A stretch of 64,000 bases of DNA from Apostichopus japonicus (GCF_037975245.1 NC_092577.1:22718398-22782397), one strand, 5' to 3'. Shown: positions 8,716 through 21,915, counted from the first letter of the stretch. The notes: generated by a model from the letters alone, not told the origin. Made by a program: numbers and translations.

Positions 8716-9029
8716 GTCTACGGCCACATCACGTTCAATATACCGGTTCTCGTCCGATCAGGTAAGTCAAGCAACGTAGAGCGCAGTCAGTACTAAGGTG
8801 GGTGACCGCCTGGGAATACTGGGTGCCGTAGGCTTTTATTTTCACAATTGATAACACTATGTTGCCACGACGATGAGAAATTGAAATGGCCTCCATTGAC
8901 CTCTTGTTATGTCTACGGCCATATCACGTTGACTATACCGGTTCTCGTCCGATCACCGAAGTCAAGCAACGTAGAGCGCAGTCAGTACTTGGATGGGTGA
9001 CCGCCTGGGAATACTGGGTGCCGTAGGCC
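8716..9029 (+). rRNA. 5S cluster of 2, V-donor lead
   Basis: 8716 V-donor, 8911 canonical with weak TTCCTTTT end; repeats 5457-5770. Confidence 0.9.
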
Positions 9030-9253
9030 TTCCTTTTCCTAATTAGAACACTGTCTTGCCACAAGGAAAGCGATTTGAAAATCGAATATATTAATAAATA
9101 ACTCGATTGTTTTTATATATTAGAATTTAATACATATATATGTGAAATATAGATTAACTTAATATATATTAAATACATTCATGTATAATATATACATTAA
9201 ATCCACTCATCATAACCTACCAAACAACTAGCCTGCATTTCACCTCTTGTAAT

Positions 9254-9762
9254 GTCTACGGCCACATCACGTTCAATATACCGGTTCTCGTCCGATCAGG
9301 TAAGTCAAGCAACGTAGAGCGCAGTCAGTACTAAGGTGGGTGACCGCCTGGGAATACTGGGTGCCGTAGGCTTTTATTTTCCCAATTGATAACACTATGT
9401 TGCCACGACGATGAGAAATTGAAATGGCCTACATTGACCTCTTCTTATGTCTACGGCCATATCACGTTGACTATACCGGTTCTCGTCCGATCACCGAAGT
9501 CAAGCAACGTAGAGCGCAGTCAGTACTTGGATGGGTGACCGCCTGGGAATACTGGGTGCCGTAGGCTTTTATTTTCCTAATTGATGACACTATGTTGCCA
9601 CGACGATGAGAAATTGAAATGGCCTACATTGACCTCTTCTTATGTCTACGGCCACATCACGTTGACTATACCGGTTCTCGTCCGATCACCGAAGTCAAGC
9701 AACGTAGAGCGCAGTCAGTACTTGGATGGATGACCGCCTGGGAATACTGGGTGCCGTAGGCC
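9254..9762 (+). rRNA. 5S cluster of 3, V-donor lead
   Basis: 9254 V-donor followed by the TTTTCCCAATTG spacer form, 9449 canonical, 9644 G87A. From about 9.6 kb onward the sequence is repeated near 42.1 kb. Confidence 0.9.
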
Positions 9763-9986
9763 TTTCTTTTTCTAATTAGAACACTGTCTTGCCACAAGGA
9801 AAGCGATTTGAAAATCGAATATATTAATAAATAACTCGATTGTTTTTATATATTAGAATTTAATACATATATATGTGAAATATAGATTAACTTAATATAT
9901 ATTAAATACATTCATGTATAATATATACATTAAATCCACTCATCATAACCTACCAAACAACTAGCCTGCATTTCACCTCTTGTAAT

Positions 9987-10300
9987 GTCTACGGCCACAT
10001 CACGTTCAATATACCGGTTCTCGTCCGATCAGGTAAGTCAAGCAACGTAGAGCGCAGTCAGTACTAAGGTGGGTGACCGCCTGGGAATACTGGGTGCCGT
10101 AGGCTTTTATTTTCACAATTGATAACACTATGTTGCCACGACGATGAGAAATTGAAATGGCCTCCATTGACCTCTTGTTATGTCTACGGCCATATCACGT
10201 TGACTATACCGGTTCTCGTCCGATCACCGAAGTCAAGCAACGTAGAGCGCAGTCAGTACTTGGATGGGTGACCGCCTGGGAATACTGGGTGCCGTAGGCC
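9987..10300 (+). rRNA. 5S cluster of 2, V-donor lead
   Basis: 9987 V-donor, 10182 canonical with weak end. Pairs with 42471-42784 in the giant repeat (offset 32,484). Confidence 0.9.
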
Positions 10301-10524
10301 TTCCTTTTCCTAATTAGAACACTGTCTTGCCACAAGGAAAGCGATTTGAAAATCGAATATATTAATAAATAACTCGATTGTTTTTATATATTAGAATTTA
10401 ATACATATATATGTGAAATATAGATTAACTTAATATATATTAAATACATTCATGTATAATATATACATTAAATCCACTCATCATAACCTACCAAACAACT
10501 AGCCTGCATTTCACCTCTTGTAAT

Positions 10525-11228
10525 GTCTACGGCCACATCACGTTCAATATACCGGTTCTCGTCCAATCACCGAAGTCAAGCAACGTAGAGCGCAGTCAGT
10601 ACTAAGGTGGGTGACCGCCTGGGAATACTGGGTGCCGTAGGCTTTTATTTTCCTAATTGATAACACTATGTTGCCACGACGATGAAAAATTGAAATGGCC
10701 TACATTGACCTCTTGTTATGTCTACGGCCATATCACGTTGACTATACCGGTTCTCGTCCGATCACCGAAGTCAAGCAACGTAGAGCGCAGTCAGTACTTG
10801 GATGGGTGACCGCCTGGGAATACTGGGTGCCGTAGGCTTTTATTTTTCTAATTGATAACACTATGTTGCCACGACGATGAAAAATTGAAATGGCCTACAT
10901 TGACCTCTTCTTATGTCTACGGCCATATCACGTTGACTATACCGGTTCTCGTCCGATCACCGAAGTCAAGCAACGTAGAGCGCAGTCAGTACTTGGATGG
11001 GTGACCGCCTGGGAATACTGGGTGCCGTAGGCTTTTATTTTCCTAATTGATGACACTATGTTGCCACGACGATGAGAAATTGAAATGGCCTACATTGACC
11101 TCTTCTTATGTCTACGGCCACATCACGTTGACTATACCGGTTCTCGTCCGATCACCGAAGTCAAGCAACGTAGAGCGCAGTCAGTACTTGGATGGATGAC
11201 CGCCTGGGAATACTGGGTGCCGTAGGCC
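10525..11228 (+). rRNA. 5S cluster of 4, V-A41 lead
   Basis: 10525 is the V-A41 lead: same 5' and 80-83 changes as V, but CCAATCACCG at 39-48, so helix III is intact. 10720 and 10915 canonical, 11110 G87A with GGCC end. Pairs with 43009-43712. Confidence 0.9.
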
Positions 11229-11452
11229 TTTCTTTTTCTAATTAGAACACTGTCTTGCCACAAGGAAAGCGATTTGAAAATCGAATATATTAATAAATAA
11301 CTCGATTGTTTTTATATATTAGAATTTAATACATATATATGTGAAATATAGATTAACTTAATATATATTAAATACATTCATGTATAATATATACATTAAA
11401 TCCACTCATCATAACCTACCAAACAACTAGCCTGCATTTCACCTCTTGTAAT

Positions 11453-12153
11453 GTCTACGGCCACATCACGTTCAATATACCGGTTCTCGTCCAATCACCG
11501 AAGTCAAGCAACGTAGAGCGCAGTCAGTACTAAGGTGGGTGACCGCCTGGGAATACTGGGTGCCGTAGGCTTTTATTTTCCTAATTGATAACACTATGTT
11601 GCCACGACGATGAAAAATTGAAATGGCCTACATTGACCTCTTGTTATGTCTACGGCCATATCACGTTGACTATACCGGTTCTCGTCCGATCGCCGAAGTC
11701 AAGCAACGTAGAGCGCAGTCAGTACTTGGATGGGTGACCGCCTGGGAATACTGGGTGCCGTAGGCTTTTATTTTCCTAATTGATAACACTATGTTGCCAC
11801 GACGATGAAAAATTGAAATGGCCTACATTGACCTCTTGTTATGTCTACGGCCATATCACGTTGACTATACCGGTTCTCGTCCGATCATCGAAGTCAAGCA
11901 ACGTAGAGCGCAGTCAGTACTTGGATGGGTGACCGCCTGGGAATACTGGGTGTCGTAGGCTGTTATTTTCATAATTGATAACACTATGTTGCCACGACGA
12001 TGAGAAATTGAAATGGCCTCCATTGACCTCTTATGTAAACGGCCATATCACGTTGACTATACCGGTTCTCGTCCGATCACCGAAGTCAAGCAACGTAGAG
12101 CGCAGTCAGTACTTGGATGGGTGACCGCCTGGGAATACTGGGTGCCGTAGGCC
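11453..12153 (+). rRNA. 5S cluster of 4 ending in a K gene
   Basis: 11453 V-A41, 11648 A45G, 11843 C46T with C111T, and 12035, the exemplar K gene. K begins GTAAACGG: C3A and T4A face G116 and A115, so two helix I pairs are lost, and 3 bp of the upstream element (TGT of CTCTTGTTATG) are missing. The rest of the K gene, including boxes A and C, is canonical. Confidence 0.88.
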
Positions 12154-12377
12154 TTCCTTTTCCTAATTAGAACACTGTCTTGCCACAAGGAAAGCGATTT
12201 GAAAATCGAATATATTAATAAATAACTCGATTGTTTTTATATATTAGAATTTAATACATATATATGTGAAATATAGATTAACTTAATATATATTAAATAC
12301 ATTCATGTATAATATATACATTAAATCCACTCATCATAACCTACCAAACAACTAGCCTGCATTTCACCTCTTGTAAT

Positions 12378-13081
12378 GTCTACGGCCACATCACGTTCAA
12401 TATACCGGTTCTCGTCCGATCAGGTAAGTCAAGCAACGTAGAGCGCAGTCAGTACTAAGGTGGGTGACCGCCTGGGAATACTGGGTGCCGTAGGCTTTTA
12501 TTTTCCTAATTGATAACACTATGTTGCCACGACGATGAAAAATTGAAATGGCCTACATTGACCTCTTGTTATGTCTACGGCCATATCACGTTGACTATAC
12601 CGGTTCTCGTCCGATCACCGAAGTCAAGCAACGTAGAGCGCAGTCAGTACTTGGATGGGTGACCGCCTGGGAATACTGGGTGTCGTAGGCTGTTATTTTC
12701 ATAATTGATAACACTATGTTGCCACGACGATGAGAAATTGAAATGGCCTCCATTGACCTCTTCTTATGTCTACGGCCATATCACGTTGACTATACCGGTT
12801 CTCGTCCGATCACCGAAGTCAAGCAACGTAGAGCGCAGTCAGTACTTGGATGGGTGACCGCCTAGGAATACTGGGTGCCGTAGGCTTTTACTTTCCTAAT
12901 TGATAACACTATGTTGCCACGACGATGAGAAAGTGAAATGGCCTACATTGACCTCTTCTTATGTCTACGGCCATATCACGTTGACTATACCGGTTCTCGT
13001 CCGATCACCGAAGTCAAGCAACGTAGAGCGCAGTCAGTACTTGGATGGATGACCGCCTGGGAATACTGGGTGCCGTAGGCC
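12378..13081 (+). rRNA. 5S cluster of 4, V-donor lead
   Basis: 12378 V-donor, 12573 C111T (TGTCGTAGG), 12768 G97A (CCTAGGAAT), 12963 G87A. No counterpart in copy 2 of the giant repeat. Confidence 0.9.
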
Positions 13082-13305
13082 TTTCTTTTTCTAATTAGAA
13101 CACTGTCTTGCCACAAGGAAAGCGATTTGAAAATCGAATATATTAATAAATAACTCGATTGTTTTTATATATTAGAATTTAATACATATATATGTGAAAT
13201 ATAGATTAACTTAATATATATTAAATACATTCATGTATAATATATACATTAAATCCACTCATCATAACCTACCAAACAACTAGCCTGCATTTCACCTCTT
13301 GTAAT

Positions 13306-14006
13306 GTCTACGGCCACATCACGTTCAATATACCGGTTCTCGTCCAATCACCGAAGTCAAGCAACGTAGAGCGCAGTCAGTACTAAGGTGGGTGACCGCC
13401 TGGGAATACTGGGTGCCGTAGGCTTTTATTTTCCTAATTGATAACACTATGTTGCCACGACGATGAAAAATTGAAATGGCCTACATTGACCTCTTGTTAT
13501 GTCTACGGCCATATCACGTTGACTATACCGGTTCTCGTCCGATCGCCGAAGTCAAGCAACGTAGAGCGCAGTCAGTACTTGGATGGGTGACCGCCTGGGA
13601 ATACTGGGTGCCGTAGGCTTTTATTTTCCTAATTGATAACACTATGTTGCCACGACGATGAAAAATTGAAATGGCCTACATTGACCTCTTGTTATGTCTA
13701 CGGCCATATCACGTTGACTATACCGGTTCTCGTCCGATCATCGAAGTCAAGCAACGTAGAGCGCAGTCAGTACTTGGATGGGTGACCGCCTGGGAATACT
13801 GGGTGTCGTAGGCTGTTATTTTCATAATTGATAACACTATGTTGCCACGACGATGAGAAATTGAAATGGCCTCCATTGACCTCTTATGTAAACGGCCATA
13901 TCACGTTGACTATACCGGTTCTCGTCCGATCACCGAAGTCAAGCAACGTAGAGCGCAGTCAGTACTTGGATGGGTGACCGCCTGGGAATACTGGGTGCCG
14001 TAGGCC
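13306..14006 (+). rRNA. 5S cluster of 4, V-A41 lead, K end
   Basis: 13306 V-A41, 13501 A45G, 13696 C46T/C111T, 13888 K. Repeats 11453-12153 at +1,853 bp. Confidence 0.9.
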
Positions 14007-14230
14007 TTCCTTTTCCTAATTAGAACACTGTCTTGCCACAAGGAAAGCGATTTGAAAATCGAATATATTAATAAATAACTCGATTGTTTTTATATATTAG
14101 AATTTAATACATATATATGTGAAATATAGATTAACTTAATATATATTAAATACATTCATGTATAATATATACATTAAATCCACTCATCATAACCTACCAA
14201 ACAACTAGCCTGCATTTCACCTCTTGTAAT

Positions 14231-14934
14231 GTCTACGGCCACATCACGTTCAATATACCGGTTCTCGTCCGATCAGGTAAGTCAAGCAACGTAGAGCGCA
14301 GTCAGTACTAAGGTGGGTGACCGCCTGGGAATACTGGGTGCCGTAGGCTTTTATTTTCCTAATTGATAACACTATGTTGCCACGACGATGAAAAATTGAA
14401 ATGGCCTACATTGACCTCTTGTTATGTCTACGGCCATATCACGTTGACTATACCGGTTCTCGTCCGATCACCGAAGTCAAGCAACGTAGAGCGCAGTCAG
14501 TACTTGGATGGGTGACCGCCTGGGAATACTGGGTGTCGTAGGCTGTTATTTTCATAATTGATAACACTATGTTGCCACGACGATGAGAAATTGAAATGGC
14601 CTCCATTGACCTCTTCTTATGTCTACGGCCATATCACGTTGACTATACCGGTTCTCGTCCGATCACCGAAGTCAAGCAACGTAGAGCGCAGTCAGTACTT
14701 GGATGGGTGACCGCCTAGGAATACTGGGTGCCGTAGGCTTTTACTTTCCTAATTGATAACACTATGTTGCCACGACGATGAGAAAGTGAAATGGCCTACA
14801 TTGACCTCTTCTTATGTCTACGGCCATATCACGTTGACTATACCGGTTCTCGTCCGATCACCGAAGTCAAGCAACGTAGAGCGCAGTCAGTACTTGGATG
14901 GGTGACCGCCTGGGAATACTGGGTGCCGTAGGCC
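14231..14934 (+). rRNA. 5S cluster of 4, V-donor lead
   Basis: 14231 V-donor, 14426 C111T, 14621 G97A, 14816 canonical with GGCC end. Repeats 12378-13081, but its last gene has G87. Confidence 0.9.
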
Positions 14935-15158
14935 TTTCTTTTTCTAATTAGAACACTGTCTTGCCACAAGGAAAGCGATTTGAAAATCGAATATATTAAT
15001 AAATAACTCGATTGTTTTTATATATTAGAATTTAATACATATATATGTGAAATATAGATTAACTTAATATATATTAAATACATTCATGTATAATATATAC
15101 ATTAAATCCACTCATCATAACCTACCAAACAACTAGCCTGCATTTCACCTCTTGTAAT

Positions 15159-15667
15159 GTCTACGGCCACATCACGTTCAATATACCGGTTCTCGTCCGA
15201 TCAGGTAAGTCAAGCAACGTAGAGCGCAGTCAGTACTAAGGTGGGTGACCGCCTGGGAATACTGGGTGCCGTAGGCTTTTATTTTCACAATTGATAACAC
15301 TATGTTGCCACGACGATGAGAAATTGAAATGGCCTACATTGACCTCTTCTTATGTCTACGGCCATATCACGTTGACTATACCGGTTCTCGTCCGATCACC
15401 GAAGTCAAGCAACGTAGAGCGCAGTCAGTACTTGGATGGGTGACCGCCTGGGAATACTGGGTGCCGTAGGCTTTTATTTTCCTAATTGATGACACTATGT
15501 TGCCACGACGATGAGAAATTGAAATGGCCTACATTGACCTCTTCTTATGTCTACGGCCACATCACGTTGACTATACCGGTTCTCGTCCGATCACCGAAGT
15601 CAAGCAACGTAGAGCGCAGTCAGTACTTGGATGGATGACCGCCTGGGAATACTGGGTGCCGTAGGCC
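15159..15667 (+). rRNA. 5S cluster of 3, V-donor lead
   Basis: 15159 V-donor, 15354 canonical, 15549 G87A. Pairs with 44862-45370 (offset 29,703). Confidence 0.9.
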
Positions 15668-15891
15668 TTTCTTTTTCTAATTAGAACACTGTCTTGCCAC
15701 AAGGAAAGCGATTTGAAAATCGAATATATTAATAAATAACTCGATTGTTTTTATATATTAGAATTTAATACATATATATGTGAAATATAGATTAACTTAA
15801 TATATATTAAATACATTCATGTATAATATATACATTAAATCCACTCATCATAACCTACCAAACAACTAGCCTGCATTTCACCTCTTGTAAT

Positions 15892-16205
15892 GTCTACGGC
15901 CACATCACGTTCAATATACCGGTTCTCGTCCGATCAGGTAAGTCAAGCAACGTAGAGCGCAGTCAGTACTAAGGTGGGTGACCGCCTGGGAATACTGGGT
16001 GCCGTAGGCTTTTATTTTCACAATTGATAACACTATGTTGCCACGACGATGAGAAATTGAAATGGCCTCCATTGACCTCTTGTTATGTCTACGGCCATAT
16101 CACGTTGACTATACCGGTTCTCGTCCGATCACCGAAGTCAAGCAACGTAGAGCGCAGTCAGTACTTGGATGGGTGACCGCCTGGGAATACTGGGTGCCGT
16201 AGGCC
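15892..16205 (+). rRNA. 5S cluster of 2, V-donor lead (copy 1 only)
   Basis: 15892 V-donor, 16087 canonical with weak end. This 538-bp unit is absent at the matching place in copy 2, changing the offset from 29,703 to 29,165. Confidence 0.9.
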
Positions 16206-16429
16206 TTCCTTTTCCTAATTAGAACACTGTCTTGCCACAAGGAAAGCGATTTGAAAATCGAATATATTAATAAATAACTCGATTGTTTTTATATATTAGA
16301 ATTTAATACATATATATGTGAAATATAGATTAACTTAATATATATTAAATACATTCATGTATAATATATACATTAAATCCACTCATCATAACCTACCAAA
16401 CAACTAGCCTGCATTTCACCTCTTGTAAT

Positions 16430-16938
16430 GTCTACGGCCACATCACGTTCAATATACCGGTTCTCGTCCGATCAGGTAAGTCAAGCAACGTAGAGCGCAG
16501 TCAGTACTAAGGTGGGTGACCGCCTGGGAATACTGGGTGCCGTAGGCTTTTATTTTCCCAATTGATAACACTATGTTGCCACGACGATGAGAAATTGAAA
16601 TGGCCTACATTGACCTCTTCTTATGTCTACGGCCATATCACGTTGACTATACCGGTTCTCGTCCGATCACCGAAGTCAAGCAACGTAGAGCGCAGTCAGT
16701 ACTTGGATGGGTGACCGCCTGGGAATACTGGGTGCCGTAGGCTTTTATTTTCCTAATTGATGACACTATGTTGCCACGACGATGAGAAATTGAAATGGCC
16801 TACATTGACCTCTTCTTATGTCTACGGCCACATCACGTTGACTATACCGGTTCTCGTCCGATCACCGAAGTCAAGCAACGTAGAGCGCAGTCAGTACTTG
16901 GATGGATGACCGCCTGGGAATACTGGGTGCCGTAGGCC
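16430..16938 (+). rRNA. 5S cluster of 3, V-donor lead
   Basis: 16430 V-donor with TTTTCCC spacer, 16625 canonical, 16820 G87A. Pairs with 45595-46103. Confidence 0.9.
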
Positions 16939-17162
16939 TTTCTTTTTCTAATTAGAACACTGTCTTGCCACAAGGAAAGCGATTTGAAAATCGAATATAT
17001 TAATAAATAACTCGATTGTTTTTATATATTAGAATTTAATACATATATATGTGAAATATAGATTAACTTAATATATATTAAATACATTCATGTATAATAT
17101 ATACATTAAATCCACTCATCATAACCTACCAAACAACTAGCCTGCATTTCACCTCTTGTAAT

Positions 17163-17476
17163 GTCTACGGCCACATCACGTTCAATATACCGGTTCTCGT
17201 CCGATCAGGTAAGTCAAGCAACGTAGAGCGCAGTCAGTACTAAGGTGGGTGACCGCCTGGGAATACTGGGTGCCGTAGGCTTTTATTTTCACAATTGATA
17301 ACACTATGTTGCCACGACGATGAGAAATTGAAATGGCCTCCATTGACCTCTTGTTATGTCTACGGCCATATCACGTTGACTATACCGGTTCTCGTCCGAT
17401 CACCGAAGTCAAGCAACGTAGAGCGCAGTCAGTACTTGGATGGGTGACCGCCTGGGAATACTGGGTGCCGTAGGCC
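17163..17476 (+). rRNA. 5S cluster of 2, V-donor lead
   Basis: 17163 V-donor, 17358 canonical with weak end. Pairs with 46328-46641. Confidence 0.9.
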
Positions 17477-17700
17477 TTCCTTTTCCTAATTAGAACACTG
17501 TCTTGCCACAAGGAAAGCGATTTGAAAATCGAATATATTAATAAATAACTCGATTGTTTTTATATATTAGAATTTAATACATATATATGTGAAATATAGA
17601 TTAACTTAATATATATTAAATACATTCATGTATAATATATACATTAAATCCACTCATCATAACCTACCAAACAACTAGCCTGCATTTCACCTCTTGTAAT

Positions 17701-18404
17701 GTCTACGGCCACATCACGTTCAATATACCGGTTCTCGTCCAATCACCGAAGTCAAGCAACGTAGAGCGCAGTCAGTACTAAGGTGGGTGACCGCCTGGGA
17801 ATACTGGGTGCCGTAGGCTTTTATTTTCCTAATTGATAACACTATGTTGCCACGACGATGAAAAATTGAAATGGCCTACATTGACCTCTTGTTATGTCTA
17901 CGGCCATATCACGTTGACTATACCGGTTCTCGTCCGATCACCGAAGTCAAGCAACGTAGAGCGCAGTCAGTACTTGGATGGGTGACCGCCTGGGAATACT
18001 GGGTGCCGTAGGCTTTTATTTTTCTAATTGATAACACTATGTTGCCACGACGATGAAAAATTGAAATGGCCTACATTGACCTCTTCTTATGTCTACGGCC
18101 ATATCACGTTGACTATACCGGTTCTCGTCCGATCACCGAAGTCAAGCAACGTAGAGCGCAGTCAGTACTTGGATGGGTGACCGCCTGGGAATACTGGGTG
18201 CCGTAGGCTTTTATTTTCCTAATTGATGACACTATGTTGCCACGACGATGAGAAATTGAAATGGCCTACATTGACCTCTTCTTATGTCTACGGCCACATC
18301 ACGTTGACTATACCGGTTCTCGTCCGATCACCGAAGTCAAGCAACGTAGAGCGCAGTCAGTACTTGGATGGATGACCGCCTGGGAATACTGGGTGCCGTA
18401 GGCC
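17701..18404 (+). rRNA. 5S cluster of 4, V-A41 lead
   Basis: 17701 V-A41, 17896 and 18091 canonical, 18286 G87A. Pairs with 46866-47569; also the same type as 10525-11228. Confidence 0.9.
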
Positions 18405-18628
18405 TTTCTTTTTCTAATTAGAACACTGTCTTGCCACAAGGAAAGCGATTTGAAAATCGAATATATTAATAAATAACTCGATTGTTTTTATATATTAGAA
18501 TTTAATACATATATATGTGAAATATAGATTAACTTAATATATATTAAATACATTCATGTATAATATATACATTAAATCCACTCATCATAACCTACCAAAC
18601 AACTAGCCTGCATTTCACCTCTTGTAAT

Positions 18629-19329
18629 GTCTACGGCCACATCACGTTCAATATACCGGTTCTCGTCCAATCACCGAAGTCAAGCAACGTAGAGCGCAGT
18701 CAGTACTAAGGTGGGTGACCGCCTGGGAATACTGGGTGCCGTAGGCTTTTATTTTCCTAATTGATAACACTATGTTGCCACGACGATGAAAAATTGAAAT
18801 GGCCTACATTGACCTCTTGTTATGTCTACGGCCATATCACGTTGACTATACCGGTTCTCGTCCGATCGCCGAAGTCAAGCAACGTAGAGCGCAGTCAGTA
18901 CTTGGATGGGTGACCGCCTGGGAATACTGGGTGCCGTAGGCTTTTATTTTCCTAATTGATAACACTATGTTGCCACGACGATGAAAAATTGAAATGGCCT
19001 ACATTGACCTCTTGTTATGTCTACGGCCATATCACGTTGACTATACCGGTTCTCGTCCGATCATCGAAGTCAAGCAACGTAGAGCGCAGTCAGTACTTGG
19101 ATGGGTGACCGCCTGGGAATACTGGGTGTCGTAGGCTGTTATTTTCATAATTGATAACACTATGTTGCCACGACGATGAGAAATTGAAATGGCCTCCATT
19201 GACCTCTTATGTAAACGGCCATATCACGTTGACTATACCGGTTCTCGTCCGATCACCGAAGTCAAGCAACGTAGAGCGCAGTCAGTACTTGGATGGGTGA
19301 CCGCCTGGGAATACTGGGTGCCGTAGGCC
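18629..19329 (+). rRNA. 5S cluster of 4, V-A41 lead, K end
   Basis: 18629 V-A41, 18824 A45G, 19019 C46T/C111T, 19211 K. Pairs with 47794-48494. Confidence 0.9.
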
Positions 19330-19553
19330 TTCCTTTTCCTAATTAGAACACTGTCTTGCCACAAGGAAAGCGATTTGAAAATCGAATATATTAATAAATA
19401 ACTCGATTGTTTTTATATATTAGAATTTAATACATATATATGTGAAATATAGATTAACTTAATATATATTAAATACATTCATGTATAATATATACATTAA
19501 ATCCACTCATCATAACCTACCAAACAACTAGCCTGCATTTCACCTCTTGTAAT

Positions 19554-20254
19554 GTCTACGGCCACATCACGTTCAATATACCGGTTCTCGTCCGATCAGG
19601 TAAGTCAAGCAACGTAGAGCGCAGTCAGTACTAAGGTGGGTGACCGCCTGGGAATACTGGGTGCCGTAGGCTTTTATTTTCCTAATTGATAACACTATGT
19701 TGCCACGACGATGAAAAATTGAAATGGCCTACATTGACCTCTTGTTATGTCTACGGCCATATCACGTTGACTATACCGGTTCTCGTCCGATCACCGAAGT
19801 CAAGCAACGTAGAGCGCAGTCAGTACTTGGATGGGTGACCGCCTGGGAATACTGGGTGTCGTAGGCTGTTATTTTCATAATTGATAACACTATGTTGCCA
19901 CGACGATGAGAAATTGAAATGGCCTCCATTGACCTCTTCTTATGTCTACGGCCATATCACGTTGACTATACCGGTTCTCGTCCGATCACCGAAGTCAAGC
20001 AACGTAGAGCGCAGTCAGTACTTGGATGGGTGACCGCCTAGGAATACTGGGTGCCGTAGGCTTTTACTTTCCTAATTGATAACACTATGTTGCCACGACG
20101 ATGAGAAAGTGAAATGGCCTACATTGACCTCTTATGTAAACGGCCATATCACGTTGACTATACCGGTTCTCGTCCGATCACCGAAGTCAAGCAACGTAGA
20201 GCGCAGTCAGTACTTGGATGGGTGACCGCCTGGGAATACTGGGTGCCGTAGGCC
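19554..20254 (+). rRNA. 5S cluster of 4, V-donor lead, K end
   Basis: 19554 V-donor, 19749 C111T, 19944 G97A, 20136 K. Like 12378-13081 but with a K gene in fourth place. Pairs with 48719-49419. Confidence 0.9.
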
Positions 20255-20478
20255 TTCCTTTTCCTAATTAGAACACTGTCTTGCCACAAGGAAAGCGATT
20301 TGAAAATCGAATATATTAATAAATAACTCGATTGTTTTTATATATTAGAATTTAATACATATATATGTGAAATATAGATTAACTTAATATATATTAAATA
20401 CATTCATGTATAATATATACATTAAATCCACTCATCATAACCTACCAAACAACTAGCCTGCATTTCACCTCTTGTAAT

Positions 20479-20792
20479 GTCTACGGCCACATCACGTTCA
20501 ATATACCGGTTCTCGTCCGATCAGGTAAGTCAAGCAACGTAGAGCGCAGTCAGTACTAAGGTGGGTGACCGCCTGGGAATACTGGGTGCCGTAGGCTTTT
20601 ATTTTCCTAATTGATAACACTATGTTGCCACGACGATGAAAAATTGAAATGGCCTACATTGACCTCTTGTTATGTCTACGGCCATATCACGTTGACGATA
20701 CCGGTTCTCGTCCGATCACCGAAGTCAAGCAACGTAGAGCGCAGTCAGTACTTGGATGGGTAACCGCCCGGGAATACTGGGTGCCGTAGGCC
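20479..20792 (+). rRNA. 5S cluster of 2, V-donor lead
   Basis: 20479 V-donor; 20674 has T24G, G89A and T96C (GGGTAACCGCCCGGG), all private to this gene and its pair at 49839. The last two changes fall in box C. Confidence 0.9.
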
Positions 20793-21016
20793 TTTCTTTT
20801 TCTAATTAGAACACTGTCTTGCCACAAGGAAAGCGATTTGAAAATCGAATATATTAATAAATAACTCGATTGTTTTTATATATTAGAATTTAATACATAT
20901 ATATGTGAAATATAGATTAACTTAATATATATTAAATACATTCATGTATAATATATACATTAAATCCACTCATCATAACCTACCAAACAACTAGCCTGCA
21001 TTTCACCTCTTGTAAT

Positions 21017-21915
21017 GTCTACGGCCACATCACGTTCAATATACCGGTTCTCGTCCGATCAGGTAAGTCAAGCAACGTAGAGCGCAGTCAGTAGTAAGGT
21101 GGGTGACCGCCTGGGAATACTGGGTGCCGTAGGCTTTTATTTTCACAATTGATAACACTATGTTGCCACGACGATGAGAAATTGAAATGGCCTACATTGA
21201 CCTCTTGTTATGTCTACGGCCATATCACGTTGACTATACCGGTTCTCGTCCGATGACCGAAGTCAAGCAACGTAGAGCGCAGTCAGTACTTGGATGGGTG
21301 ACCGCCTGGGAATACTGGGTGCCGTAGGCTTTTATTTTCCTAATTGATGACACTATGTTGCCACGACGATGAGAAATTGAAATGGCCTACATTGACCTCT
21401 TCTTATGTCTACGGCCACATCACGTTGACTATACCGGTTCTCGTCCGATCACCGAAGTCAAGCAACGTAGAGCGCAGTCAGTACTTGGATGGATGACCGC
21501 CTGGGAATACTGGGTGTCGTAGGCTTTTATTTTCCTAATTGATAACACTATGTTGCCACGACGATGAGAAATTGAAATGGCCTACATTGACCTCTTGTTA
21601 TGTCTACGGCCATATCACGTTGACTATACCGGTTCTCGTCCGATCACCGAAGTCAAGCAACGTAGAGCGCAGTCAGTACTTGGATGGGTGACCCCCTGGG
21701 AATACTGGGTGCCGTAGGCTTTTATTTTCCTAATTGATAACACTATGTTGCCACGACGATGAAAAATTGAAATGGCCTACATTGACCTCTTGTTATGTCT
21801 ACGGCCATATCACGTTGACTATACCGGTTCTCGTCCGATCACCGAAGTCAAGCAACGTAGAGCGCAGTCAGTACTTGGATGGGTGACCGCCTGGGAATAC
21901 TGGGTGCCGTAGGCT
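21017..21915 (+). rRNA. 5S cluster of 5, V-donor lead
   Basis: 21017 V-donor with private GTAGTAAGG, 21212 C44G (CGATGACCG), 21407 G87A with C111T, 21602 G93C, 21797 canonical. Pairs with the seven-gene cluster 50182-51470, which has two more genes. Confidence 0.9.

Larger units (their letters stand above)
11252..14957 (+). repeat. 1,853-bp unit-pair duplication
   Basis: Two eight-gene blocks, 11252-13104 and 13105-14957, repeat with the same sequence of markers: G41A lead, A45G gene, C46T gene, K gene, V-donor, TGTCG gene, CCTAGG gene, end gene. I saw one difference: GGATGGATGACC at 12963 against GGATGGGTGACC at 14816. Copy 2 of the giant repeat has only the first four-gene half at this place, so the duplication is specific to copy 1. 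Confidence 0.85.
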
